From: Chondrus crispus
Taxonomy: Eukaryota > Rhodophyta > Florideophyceae > Gigartinales > Gigartinaceae
Direction of reading: 5' to 3'
Assembly (NCBI RefSeq): GCF_000350225.1
Contig: NW_005179127.1
Coordinates: 62,001-126,000, forward strand
DNA: 64,000 nucleotides
Under the pieces are notes generated by a model, which was not told the DNA's origin, searched no databases, and was given only the letters and a program-made list of their open reading frames with translations. The translations under genes and the position numbers were made by a program. This document shows, piece after piece, positions 40,675-51,041 of the stretch (position 1 is the stretch's first letter; each line of letters begins with the position of its first letter).

Positions 40675-43631
40675 ATGACGCGGAAAGGGAAGTCAGCCCA
40701 AGCGTCTCGGAATGATCCATCCCCACAGGTGCGCGACAGGATGGAGGTGGCAAAAGCATTGTTTGCGGACGTGATGGAGGGCTCAACTAACACGACAGTT
40801 GATCCTAGGGACTGCATACCGCTCACAAATGTTAGGGCCATAGTTCGTTCAGGTGTAGAACGAATGAAGGTACTGTTCCGAGGCCATGCCGTTGCCGAAG
40901 GTAATTACGAAGCGGGTGAGGCACCTCACGAACCAGGTATCACTGCGGGATCGGATATGCCAGTGCTCATGCCGTTGACGGGTACCTACCGGCGATATGT
41001 GATCGACCATTTCAAGGGGAAGTGTTTGACAGAGACGGAGGCAAGGGAGAAAAGTCGCACAAGGACGCAATTGTACGGCGTGGTCGACGGGATGCACAGA
41101 CTTGTTGCTATCCTCGAGCTCATCGACGAGCTACCTGCGCAATGGAGTGGATTCTCTTGGAGTGTGACCATATTGAGTGGTGGCCATAACGTGCAAGTGT
41201 TGCGGCAACTTGCGCGCCATCAAAACAGGAAGCATGCCCCTAGTTATTACATTGAAACGACCTTTTACAATACTCTTTGTGGTCTGCGAGAGGAGGCGGC
41301 TCGTTTGAAAGCGGAAAAAACGGCCGAACACCGACAGCAAAGCAAATCGCCTGTGCTTACGATGGTTGTGCTCATCAGAAGGAGAGCACCTTGAAACAAA
41401 CTGCTACTACTGCGCTGCGACTGTCGCAGAGAGTAGTCAACACAATCGGAGAGATTGTTACATCTGAACATCCCGATATCATCGCATCACCATGCACGCT
41501 AAGTGGTGTCGTGAGACCGTCCAAATCCCCAAGCACGAGCAACACGGACTGTCGAGTATTTCGCAACTGCATTCACATCAGCTCACTTAAGTCTTGCATC
41601 CCATTTATGAATGCTTTTGGTGCAGATGGCGAGCTCGCTCAGGTAAATACATTGTATCGTGTACGTGACATGTGCAGATTGCACAACTTCAAACCTGTAT
41701 CATACAAAGTAGTTGGAGAGCAGTTTCAGAAGGCCAAGGCTGCTTTGCAGGAAGCAAGAAAATTCGAAGAACTATTGGAGACAGATAAGTGGCCAAGTGA
41801 AATGGAGACAACGAAAGCGAATTTACTATGCACAACCAAATTCGATATAGCAGTGCTCACTAACAAGGGAAACGACAGAGCAATACTGGATGTTATTCTA
41901 GAACTGTATCGCCGAACTTGTCCCCAGATCGCCTCATTCAAGGAAGAGAAGTACAAGGCCAAGTATGTTACAACCCCTGCCCCATCACCTGCTATAAACA
42001 GTACACCAGCTACCCAAGCTTCCGGCCCCAATACGTCCACGGCCGCTGCTCATACAGAGGGCAACGGTACGCTGGAGGGTACTGCTGATGAAGGAAATGA
42101 GATAATGCCGGCTATATCCGATGATCCACATATATCCGCCGACGAGAAAGATCCAGCTGAACAGAATACTTCCGATCCTCCGCCAGCTGCATATGCTAAG
42201 TCGGCTGCTCCTCAAAGCGAGGCCTCAGAACGACTTAAGACATGTGTCAATTACACGGACGATAGGGAGGTTTTCATGATGAAAAGGAGAGACTTACTGA
42301 AGGAACTTGGCATAAAAGCATATCAAATGAAATGGCAGGAATACTATGGATCCGTGAGAACGGACAAATGCCCATTGTTCGATCTACTGTGTACAGACCC
42401 TCCGTACGGTACGCCATCATGCCGGTCAGGTGCAGGAAACGGTTATGATAATGTCGTCGACACCACGGAAATGAAGGCCGTCGCAGAACTATCGCGAAGT
42501 ATACTGAAACCCGGTGGATGGGTGTTTATATTCACATCAATACAGTACTTTAGTAGATGGTACAATGCGTTTAAGGAAACGGGTTTCAGCGGACCTCAGT
42601 ACCCTTACGTCATCATGAAAGACACCAAGATGTTGCAAGAATATCGAGGGGACGTCTTCCCTCAGAACGCCTGTGAATTTGGCATGTTCGCTAAGACACC
42701 AGGGCATCGACCGGATGGGTTCAAGGTAGATTTACGGAGCCCCTACCATGTTTTGCAGGCCCTAGAGAAACGGAAGTTTGCGGCAATATCTAGGGTACCA
42801 GTTACTTCTAACAAGTTACTCAAGCCTGGAACGAGATCACCCATTCTGACGGAGGAGAAAAATCCCAATCTCTTAGCTGAGCTTATGTCAACGTTCTGTC
42901 CAGACAGCGGTCATGTTCTGGACATTTACGGTGGTACTCTTTCTACGGCAATTTCTTGCATTCGGACAAACAGAAAGTGCACTGTAGTGGAGGCAGATGC
43001 TGAGCGATATCGTTTCGCCCATGAACGGCTTCGTTTAATCGCCCAAAACCACTGCGGTCTATCAGAAGCTACTAATGCGCCAATGAAGAGGTCATGTAAA
43101 GATCCTTCTTCCGTACCATCCTTCGTGACAAGAAACTCCATCACGAGCGATACTAATAACTTCTCCGACAATGTCCTGTTATTACGTGATATGAGAAAAC
43201 CAGAAAGCGGTATTGCTGATAGTGGGGAAGAGCCCTCAATGGCTGTACACGCAGCTACAACCGGGGGATCTAATGCGTCGTTCCTGGAAGCTGTGAAACC
43301 GGGAAGTACCGTGCGATTGACGGTGTCCGGGAGGGTGGTAGGGACCGGTACTCTTCAACTCCCTCCGGGCGATTCTTCGAAGTTCTACAGAAGGCTGCAC
43401 GGACACGAGCTCAAAGATGTTGAGAGAGATGGCGAGTGCCTAGTTGCTGTGTTCCGTGTGTCAATTCTACCTGAGTCGAGGAGTGTGAAGTACCCTTACA
43501 ATTTCAAAGGACAGGAGGCAGTCCCGGACAATCTGCGTGATATAGGTAGCGCCTTCTGCGCCTGGGACCTGCACAGTATGGCGCTCTTCAATGATGCGAT
43601 TGTTACTCACTCGTCGGTACAGAACACATAG
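40675..43631 (+). pseudogene. ParB-domain / DNA methyltransferase fusion, one frameshift
   Basis: From ATG 40675 the first frame gives a ParB-like domain: a 'DPRDCIPLTNVRAIVRSGVE' strand-helix block, LYGVVDGMHRLVAILELI (the ParB 'v.dG.HRl.A' block) and LARHQNRKHAPSYYIETTFY, like the ParB 'lA..EN..R....pie.A' block. A frameshift at about 41375-41390 leads to the second frame (listed open from 41277). This has a helical middle, a Thr/Ala/Pro-rich linker (about 41960-42230), then the methyltransferase: LLCTDPPYGTPS (motif IV, DPPY at 42396-42407), GGWVFIFTSIQYFSRWYNAF, and HVLDIYGGTLSTAIS followed by CTVVEAD (motif I). IV before I marks the beta group that methylates N6-adenine or N4-cytosine. 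A basic/Ser-rich tail and a further strand-rich domain end the protein. ParB-methyltransferase fusions are known from phages and plasmids; here one sits in a eukaryotic transposon. It probably modifies element or target DNA in the nucleus. Confidence 0.75.
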
Positions 43632-44096
43632 TACTCATGTAAAAGGCTGTACTGTTCTTCACGTCGGGCTTCGCAAACCATATTCACCGTATCAACTCTT
43701 ATCTGTTTTACGCTCACCACAGAGTGGCACGCTGTCGTATCACGCACTACTCGTGCATCGTCACATTGCAGACATTCTGCCGTTTATGAGCAGCAGGCAG
43801 TAGCACAAAAGGCTGAACTCTTCTTCACATCGGGCTCTGCCAAGCGTCATATCCACTTTGTCGAAGTCTATATAATAGACACACACCCCCCGCAACGCCC
43901 ACCTTCTCAACCATCACCGCCGACCACCAACCAACACCAAGATGCCGTCAGAGGATGGCTGGTGGCGGGTACTGCATGATATAGTCGGGGTAGTGAGGGA
44001 TGGGATGGCGTGGAATAGATACTGGGCGGGGGTGTGACGGTTGTTGGTGGTGATGGCGAGGAAGGGAATGCTGGTGTTTAGCTTGGAGTTGGCGGC
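43632..44096. other. Transposon interior between methyltransferase gene and right TIR
   Basis: Two imperfect copies of an AAAAGGCTG.ACT.TTCTTCAC.TCGGGCT block start at about 43640 and 43815. The last ~150 bp are rich in GGTGG. No gene seen. Confidence 0.45.
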
Positions 44097-44501
44097 GAGG
44101 GGGGGTGGACGTGACGATACGGGTCATCGTAGTGGGTCGGGGAGGCTTGAAGTGGGCCACAATCGCCAACTTCGAGCAAGTCCAGACAGAATTTAGGATT
44201 AAATTCTGTCGGCAGATTGTGAACAGGTATCAAAATTTTATTTAACATGAATTGTACTGCAATTTCCAAGTAAAATTGTGTGATAATTTTTTTGATTTGG
44301 CCTATACAGAACCCCCCCATCCCCCAGATTTAGAGAGTACATGTTGGACGATAACTTCTAAACTATTTTGGTTTGTCCATTTCTGTTTTCTGCACATCAC
44401 TACTACTGCTCTAAGCAACCATATAAAAATATCTGGAATCCGAAGGGGTGCCCCTGGTACTGTTTGGTATCCCAAATTCTGGTTACTACCAAACCAGTGT
44501 T
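44097..44501. repeat. Right TIR of the 9.1-kb transposon
   Basis: Complement of the left TIR, ending GTTACTACCAAACCAGTGTT. The next bases are GAAA, the second TSD copy, and then the remaining half of the gypsy-1 extra ORF. Confidence 0.9.
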
Positions 44502-45863
44502 GAAAAGGATGGGCGCGTGTTCCGCTCGGCATGCTTCGAGCATGGACTGTCCCCCGCCGATTTCCCAACTCTCCCCGACGTGGTTCGGGACTCCTTCCCT
44601 TCGCTGGGAGTCCACCCGCTCCTCCCGTACGTTCTTAAATACTTCGGATCCGCCTTCCTAGAGGAGGACCACCCGGTGTATGAGTGTCTCTTTTCTAACT
44701 GCAAACGGGAGTGGGCGTGGTCGGTGTGCAACGCCGTCAGCACCGAGATGGGTGTGAACGGCAGGGTGTTCCTCCAGCCCACTCCGACGTTGGATTTCTT
44801 GGGGAGAGTGACGCCGGGGCTCCCCAAGGTGTCCTTGAATCCGTCCGACCGGGAGTCTACACACGTCATGTGGACGTATACCGCCGTCTTGGATCTCCTC
44901 CGCCGTGCCAGAGGGGTGGGGGAACATACCCGCCGCCCGTGGACTGACTTCTCCACCGGCGAACGGAGTGTCTTTGTACTGTACGACGTTCGCGCGGACG
45001 CGTTCGCGTCGCGACCCGCTGTAGGACCACCTCCAACCGGATCGTCGGGCTCCCGCAGCGGTGTGGGCTCCGCTGCCCGTGCAGCGCGTCGCAAGCGTTA
45101 CCGGGATCTGGACGCTGAGTCCCCGGACGTGTTGGCAGTGGGATCGAACCCCTTTCGCATCGCGAGTCCCACCTACACCGAAACGCCTCTTCGGAGCAGC
45201 CGAGGACCCTCCGAAATACTGCCCGTCCCGCTGCTCCGTTCCTTGGAGGGCACACCTGCGCCGGGTGAGTTTGCGGATCGTGTCCTATCGCCGGGTGAGC
45301 TCGAGTCGATCCCCGAATTTCTGCGCGCTTTGGGGCACTCCCGGGATCGTATCTGGTCTGCCAGAGCGCTGCTGATCATGATGGCCGGCTGGTACCTAGC
45401 CCGGAGTGACGAGGCTCGACGCCTCGGCACCGAACGGGCTTCACTAGCTTCGCAGTTCCATCGTGCTCAGAGGGAAGTGGAGGCGCTTCGTGCCGCCTCG
45501 CTCCGTTACTCCCAATCCGTCGCCCGTCTCAGTGCTGACCGTGACCGCTACCGTGCGGAGCGCGACGAGCTCCGGGCGATTCGTGCAGCGCCAAGCGGGC
45601 GGCATCCGATGTCGCGGGAGGTGACCCCTCCGAGCCGTCGTCCCGCACCCCGCGATCCGTACGCTCCTCTGGGGTCCGACCTCCCGGCTACTGGAGGTCC
45701 CGTAGGTGGTGGTGAGGGCCACGTCGGCGAGGCTCGCTACGCCGCCATTGCGATGCCCTCCCTGGCGGAGGTAAGGGCAACTCCGCCACGTCACCCAAGT
45801 TACTGCCCGACGTCGTCGTACGTCCCCGACATCACGGATACAGGGGAGGAAGCTGGTCGTTGA
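44502..45863 (+). pseudogene. Gypsy-1 extra plus-strand ORF, C-terminal part
   Basis: After the transposon the frame resumes with KDGRVFRSACFEHGLSPADF and runs about 450 residues to a stop at 45863. The first part is globular (HPLLPYVLKYFGSAFLEEDH; WAWSVCNAVSTEMG). A linker follows, then a helical, Arg/Glu-rich coiled-coil segment (ASQFHRAQREVEALRAASLR ... ADRDRYRAERDEL), then a Pro-rich tail. No catalytic motif or transmembrane segment is recognised. It is antisense to the pol gene of the same element. A GC-rich 12-bp-arm hairpin (45954-45989) follows its stop by about 90 bases and may form the 3' end of its transcript. Confidence 0.6.
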
Positions 45864-47936
45864 CGCTGCCTAGCTAGTAGAAACAGGTCCCTATCTCCCT
45901 TTGGTACGATAAATGGACCTCCCCCCGATCCTTTCCTTAGTTATTCTTTCCTTAGCCCCCACGGGTACGTACCCGTTCCCGTGGGGGCTTGGAACCGTCC
46001 GCGCGCTCACCCCCGTCGGCGGGCGGAGGCGGCGGTATTTCGTTCGTGTGAGACGGCTTTGCGCGAGCCGAACCGCACGCGAGGGGACGCGTCGAGATGC
46101 CCCCCGGTGGACGTCGACGCTGCCGTTCGTCTGATCGCGTCGTACCGCGAGTTTTATTTCCCCCCTTCGCCGACGGCTCCTTACACCGACGCGTCCCAAC
46201 CTTTTGCGGTCCATTGCGCGGAGGTGGTATAGACTCCGCCGGCTCGTCCGACGTGCGGTAGGTGTTTCCTTCTTCGAGGAGGAAGGCTCCTCGTCTGTCC
46301 CTCTGGCGGACTGTGCGGCGAAGAGATGGGGATTTGGCGAGCTCCAATTGGTCGGGCTTGTCGTCACTGCCCCAAGGGAGCTCGCGTCGTCAATTTCTGA
46401 TGTGCTTGGTCTGACGAGCCCCCATTGGTTGCGTCGTCCCCCGCCCCCGGTCGGCGTGGTAAGTCTCCCGTAACAGGGACGGGCCGGTACGTTACAGTTG
46501 CGGGTTCGTCCCTCCTTGATGTCCAATTCGGCCCGTTCCCTCTTCCTCCGCGCGGCGTCATGCTTCCACCTCGCCACTGCCCCTCGACCGCGTCGTCGGT
46601 CGACGTCCTTCTTCTCCGTGCCGGGGACGTCGGGCTTCCGCCCGCTGGCGAACTCCGGGGTACTCCCCCGCTGACGGCGAGAGCTGGGGCGCCTCCGCTC
46701 GCGTCCACATACAGTTCGCTCGCGCGCGTTTCGGCGGTAATGGGAACGGCTGTACTAGTGCGTTGGCTCAGGTAGTCTCCTCGGGCCACGAAATGGGGCT
46801 CCCTCTCGTGGAGCGGCCGGGGCTACCTACCGACGTGGTGCCTCGCGCTGGCCTTCGGATCGGCGTCATGTCAACGGAGTGACGCCTCGCTCGGCGTAGA
46901 CTATCCATCGCGAATGAGTTGCGGGACTTTTCGAGGGGCAGCGGCAGTGTCCTCCTCCCCCATTACGCCAGCAGATAGGAGTCGCAATTTCTGCACTCGT
47001 CCTTTTCCGTCGTGTTGAATGTGAACGGATTCTCTTCCACGGGAAGTGTCCCAGTTTAACGTCGCCGTGTGCAGCCACGAGCGCCCCTACATGCGCGCTG
47101 GCGTGGTAATGCGCAGCTCCGGGTGGGGCGGTCCGGCTTAACGAACGAATGGTGTCCCGTGCATCCGCGCCACAGTTCGCGTGGCGAGCCTTTGCGGAAT
47201 TACCCTGGGAGGGCGAGGTTAGCGAGATGGACGACTCGAGCGGCCGGACGCCTGGATGCGTACTTCGGTGATGGCCTGTACATGGGGCAGGACGATCGGC
47301 CGTGACCTCGCGCGCACCTCGTCCCGTTGTGGATGCGTGCCGGTATGTGGCGTGGACGAGCGTAGGATATGTGGGTATGCGACGACGCGCTCGAATGCGG
47401 GTCGGCGTGCACGAGCGTTCTGCCTCTTGGCCGCGGAAATGAGGGCGTGTCGCACCGAGATGATGCGAGCACATCACAACGCCCGTTCCAGATTGTGTAC
47501 GGTGGCGTGTGTCAGCCGACCGTCGATTGTTTATGGCCCGCGCGCCTTGTACGCACTCATAATGCACGTGCTGTCCGCCGTCCGGCGTAATTTCCCACTG
47601 TTCAATATTTTCGTATTTTTGGGGAGGTGGCGGCGGTTTGGTGGCGTCGTCTGCTTTCGAGGCACAGGCAGACAGCTGCCCCTCCGTTCGCACATCGGCT
47701 CTCGGATCCTATCGTATTTTGTCAACAGTACGACCTGTCTCACGACCCGCCTCTTGTCGGTGATGGCGGTTCGTGTCGCGTGGGCTTGCGTTGTCCGCGC
47801 GTCGACTGGACATCTCATGCGTCCCCGAGGTTGGCCGGCCAACCTCGTTTTGTCCTTGCCTAGACCCTCGCCCTTTCGGACCTCGAAGGGGGGGTTTAAT
47901 TTATCCGATCGACGGAGCGGTTGAGGGGCCCCCTCC
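45864..47936. other. Non-coding part of gypsy-1 between extra ORF and integrase
   Basis: GC-rich and open on both strands, without a domain. Structures seen: hairpin 45954-45989 (AGCCCCCACGGG and complement, 12-nt loop) and a perfect 22-bp palindrome CGAGGTTGGCCGGCCAACCTCG's span at 47826-47847. Confidence 0.45.
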
Positions 47937-47960
47937 TTAAGAGTGAACGTCCGCGTTCAC
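47926..47960 (-). promoter_or_regulatory. Internal copy of the polypurine-tract/palindrome motif
   Basis: CTTAAGAGTGAACGTCCGCGTTCAC (47936-47960) repeats 32716-32740 with one change and is likewise next to a purine run on the minus strand (AAGGAGGGGG). It overlaps the stop of the integrase frame. It could be a second, internal polypurine tract. Confidence 0.5.
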
Positions 47961-49391
47961 TTCGGAGTTGAGGTCCCTCCCCGTGCGTTTTCGAAGACGC
48001 AGCGCATAGCGAGACACCAATTCCTCGGGGACGTGGGTGCGTGCCGTCCAAGTGGGTTGGTCTTAGTCCGCCCACCTGATGAGGAACTCCGTTGTTCCGT
48101 CTTCCATCTCTCGATGCTTGAGTAACTTCTCCACGGCGTACTGTGTTCGCTCCCTGACCTTGTCGGCAAGATCACGCGGGGTCGTCGTGCTCACCCGTGG
48201 TGCGCTCATCGGCAGGGGCGCGTACACGCAGCGGTCTGCGGACACCCGCTCGGTGACACCATCACGATCGATTGTGATGGTACGACGATCGTTGGCGAGG
48301 ACGCGGTACGGCCCCACAGCGGGCGAGGCGAGCTTGTTCGACGTCTTGCCCCCGTCGGTGAGGTTGAGGTAGACGAAGTTACCCGGCTCGAGACGTGTGT
48401 TGATCGTTTGAACGTGCTTATCGAAGTCGCGTTTGTAATGTGCTTGCGTGCGTCGCAAGCTCCCGTAGGCCTTCTGGATGGTCGCGTCTAGGGTCTTCAG
48501 GAACTCCGCACGTTCCGTTCCCCTATCGGAAGGGGGCGCGTCCCCGCCGGTTCGTCGAAGAGAAAACTCCGGCGGGGGCCGGCTGAGCACGAGCTCAAAC
48601 GGGGTTGTTCGTGTGGTTCGGTGTACGTGGGAGTTATATGCGTACGTTAACGGTCCCACGTACACGTCCCAGTCGTCTTGATGCTCGTTCACATAATTGC
48701 GGAGCATCGACGCAATCGTTCGGTTATAGCGTTCCACCTGGCCGTTCGTCTGAGGGTGGTACGCCGACGTATAAAGGTTCGTAATTCCAAGCACTCGACA
48801 TGTGCTTTGGAAGAACTTCGCGTTGAACTGCGGTCCGTTATCCGACAGTAACGAGCGTGGGACGCCGTACTTAAAGACCCACGCCTCGCAAAACGCCACG
48901 GCGACGGTGTAGGCGGTTACCGTTCGCAGTGTGACGACCTGCGTTAACTTCGTAAAGCGGTTGGTGATTACCAGGAGGAATCGTTTCCCTGCCTTGGTCT
49001 TTGGGAGCGGCCCCAGTATATCTATCGCGAGGCTCTCCAACGGCCGCGTCGCCAGAAACAACCTTAATCGGTTTGGGTGTTTGCGAAGCTTGACGCGGTT
49101 CATCGCACATGTTCGAAAACCTCGTACGGTCGACGCGACGTCCGCGGCCAAGTGTGGCCAGTAGTACTCGCGACGGAGCGCGTAGTACATGCGGTTCTGC
49201 CCCGGATGCCCGGCGATGGCCGGGTTATGGCAGAGCCGCAGCAACCGGGCGGCGTAGGGTCCGAGGGACCACCACCTGTACGATATCAGGGTCGAAGGGA
49301 TGTCTCCGTTTGAGCACCACTTGGTGGTTCTCGAAGAACGCGGAGTCCCGGGACTCTGACTGTCGTGCCAATACCGTTTGGCAGAAGTCAT
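47937..49391 (-). pseudogene. Gypsy-1 integrase with chromodomain, in-frame stop in the chromodomain
   Basis: The frame contains the zinc-binding region (RLCHNPAIAGHPGQ, then FRTCAMN, in which the first Cys of the usual CxxC is Phe). The catalytic core has first Asp in LAIDILG, second Asp in LLSDNGPQF and Glu in TNGQVERYNRT. A GPY-like module (SPAVGPYRVL) and the start of a C-terminal chromodomain (YAVEKLLKHREMEDGTTEFL) follow. A TAA at about 48063-48065 cuts the chromodomain; the same frame continues with its second half to a stop at 47937. Chromodomains target integration to modified histones. The overlap with the RNase H frame at 49225-49391 shows a frameshift between them. Confidence 0.85.
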
Positions 49392-51029
49392 CCACGCGTT
49401 GTTCCTCGGCTATCTCCTCTATCGCAAGAGGGGCCGGCAGGTCGTCCTGCGGAGGGGCGACCTGGGAACCGGACGTATCGGCTTCGAAGTCTTGAGCGCG
49501 ATCGAGGTCCACGGCGTCGAATTCCTCGTTCTCTGCCCAGAAGGCGTCGGGTCCTTCTAGAGCGGGGGCTTCGTCGTCTCCCCTCGGCTCGTCGTGCGCT
49601 CGGGCGCGCAAATTCCTTCGGGATTTCGTTCGGTTCCTTGTCGTCACGAAGGCGTGGTCGGCCGCGTGGTCGCAGCCCGCGGTGCATACGTGATCCGCGA
49701 GCTCATCCGAGACATCACGAACGGTTGTGCCCGTGTCGTAGGTGGGGATGTCGTCGTCCACCTCGACAGCCGGGCGAGGGTCATCGGCGGCCGTCGGTGA
49801 TACGAGGCGTGATAGGGCGTCGGGGACCTGGTGCACGCGCCCGGGGCGGTACTGAATGGTGAAATCGTATTCAGCCAGACGTAGCCGCCACCGGGTGAGT
49901 CTTCCGCAGCCCTCGTTCAGGGACATGAGCCACGTAAGGGCGTCGTGATCCGTTCGGACGGTGAACTTCGTGCCCTCGACGTACGGGCGAAGTGTGCGGA
50001 CGGCCCACACTACAGCAAAGCACTCGCGTTCCGTGGCGCTGTAGTTGCGCTCGCTGTCGTTTAACGAATACGACCAATATCCGACGGGACGCCAGTCTTT
50101 GGCTTCGTCGTGTTCTTGCAGCAGCGTACACCCGAGTTGGTACGCGCTTGCATTGGTATCGATCATGCACGGCCGGCCGTACCGCGGAAGGGCAAGGATC
50201 GGCGGAGCGATCATCCTTGCCTTGAGGTCCTCGAACGCTTGAAGCTGGGCCTCCGTCGGGTGATGGAACTCGGGGTCGGAGTCCTTGCGGGTCATGTCGG
50301 TTAGCGGTCGAGCTATCTTGGCAAACCCCTTGACGAAACAGCGGTAGACGTTGCACGCCCCGAGGAACGAGCGCACCTGCGTAAACGTCCTCGGGAACAT
50401 GAACGTCTTGAAGGCGTCGGCCGCCGTGTCGGCCACGCTGAGCTCACCTGGGGATATCACGTGCCCCAGATAGTGCACCTTCGGACGGAAGAAGCTACAC
50501 TTCTTGAGCTTGAGGGATATACCGGCGGTCCTCAACAAGCTCAAGACAGAGTCGAGGTGTTCGGCGTGCTCCTCGTGCGTTCGGGAAAAAAAATGACGTC
50601 GTCGAGGTATACGAGACATATCTGCCATCTTACGTCGGACAAAATGATGTCCAATGCACGTTGGAAGGTGGCCGGTGCCCCTTTTAGTTCGAACGGCATA
50701 CGTAAATGGCGAAACGTACCCATATGCGTGGTGAATGTGGTCTTATCCCGGTCCTCCGGCGCGACCGGGATTTGCCAGTAGCCCGAATTGCAGTCGAGCG
50801 TAGTGAAGACGGCTGCATCCCCTAACGAATCAATGCAGTCGTCCATCCGGGGCAGCGGATACGAATCCGCTGCCGTCTTTGCGTTGAGACGTCGGTAGTC
50901 AACGCAAAACCGAAGAAAGCCGTCTTTCTTCGGGACGAGCACCACCGGCGAAGCCCACTCGGTGCTCGCGGGTTCGATAACTCCGGCGTTCAACATCTTT
51001 TTGACTTCTTTAGCGACCATCTCACGCAT
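49225..51029 (-). pseudogene. Gypsy-1 reverse transcriptase and RNase H, frameshifted in an A8 run
   Basis: The frame from 51029 holds the RT fingers and palm: SPVVLVPKKDGFLRFCVDYR, FTTLDCNSGYWQI and LVYLDDVIFF with the catalytic YLDD. At a run of eight A on the plus strand (about 50586-50593) the register changes. The next frame (to 49225) gives the thumb (YLGHVISPGELSV; RSFLGACNVYRCFVKGF) and RNase H (MIDTNASAYQLG, YSATERECFAVVWAV, TVRTDHDAL), then a linker toward integrase. Standard Ty3/gypsy order. Confidence 0.9.
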
Positions 51030-51041
51030 GGCGGGCCCCTT

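Larger units (their letters stand above)
35426..44501. mobile_element. 9.1-kb DNA transposon with ~410-bp TIRs, carrying transposase and ParB-methyltransferase genes
   Basis: TIRs at 35426-35836 and 44097-44501 are nearly identical complements and start AACACTGGTTTGG. The flanks carry GAAA (35422-35425 and 44502-44505), a 4-bp TSD; GAAAA as 5 bp is also possible. Removing the element with one TSD copy rejoins the extra ORF of gypsy-1 in frame, strong proof of insertion. Inside are a minus-strand DUF7869-type transposase gene and a divergently transcribed plus-strand ParB/DNA-methyltransferase gene, separated by about 1.2 kb. The near-identity of the TIRs suggests recent insertion, though both genes show frame breaks. 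Confidence 0.9.

Noticed and set aside
45891-47924. ORFs of 220-275 aa on both strands between the extra ORF and integrase
   Set aside because: Sequence is GC-rich and open in several frames at once, with Arg/Ser-rich translations and no domain; treated as chance.
47900-47936. 3' LTR of gypsy-1 beginning right after integrase
   Set aside because: A purine run is present, but no TG...CA LTR ends or match to the LTR family follow; the LTR is found at 32076-32704 instead.
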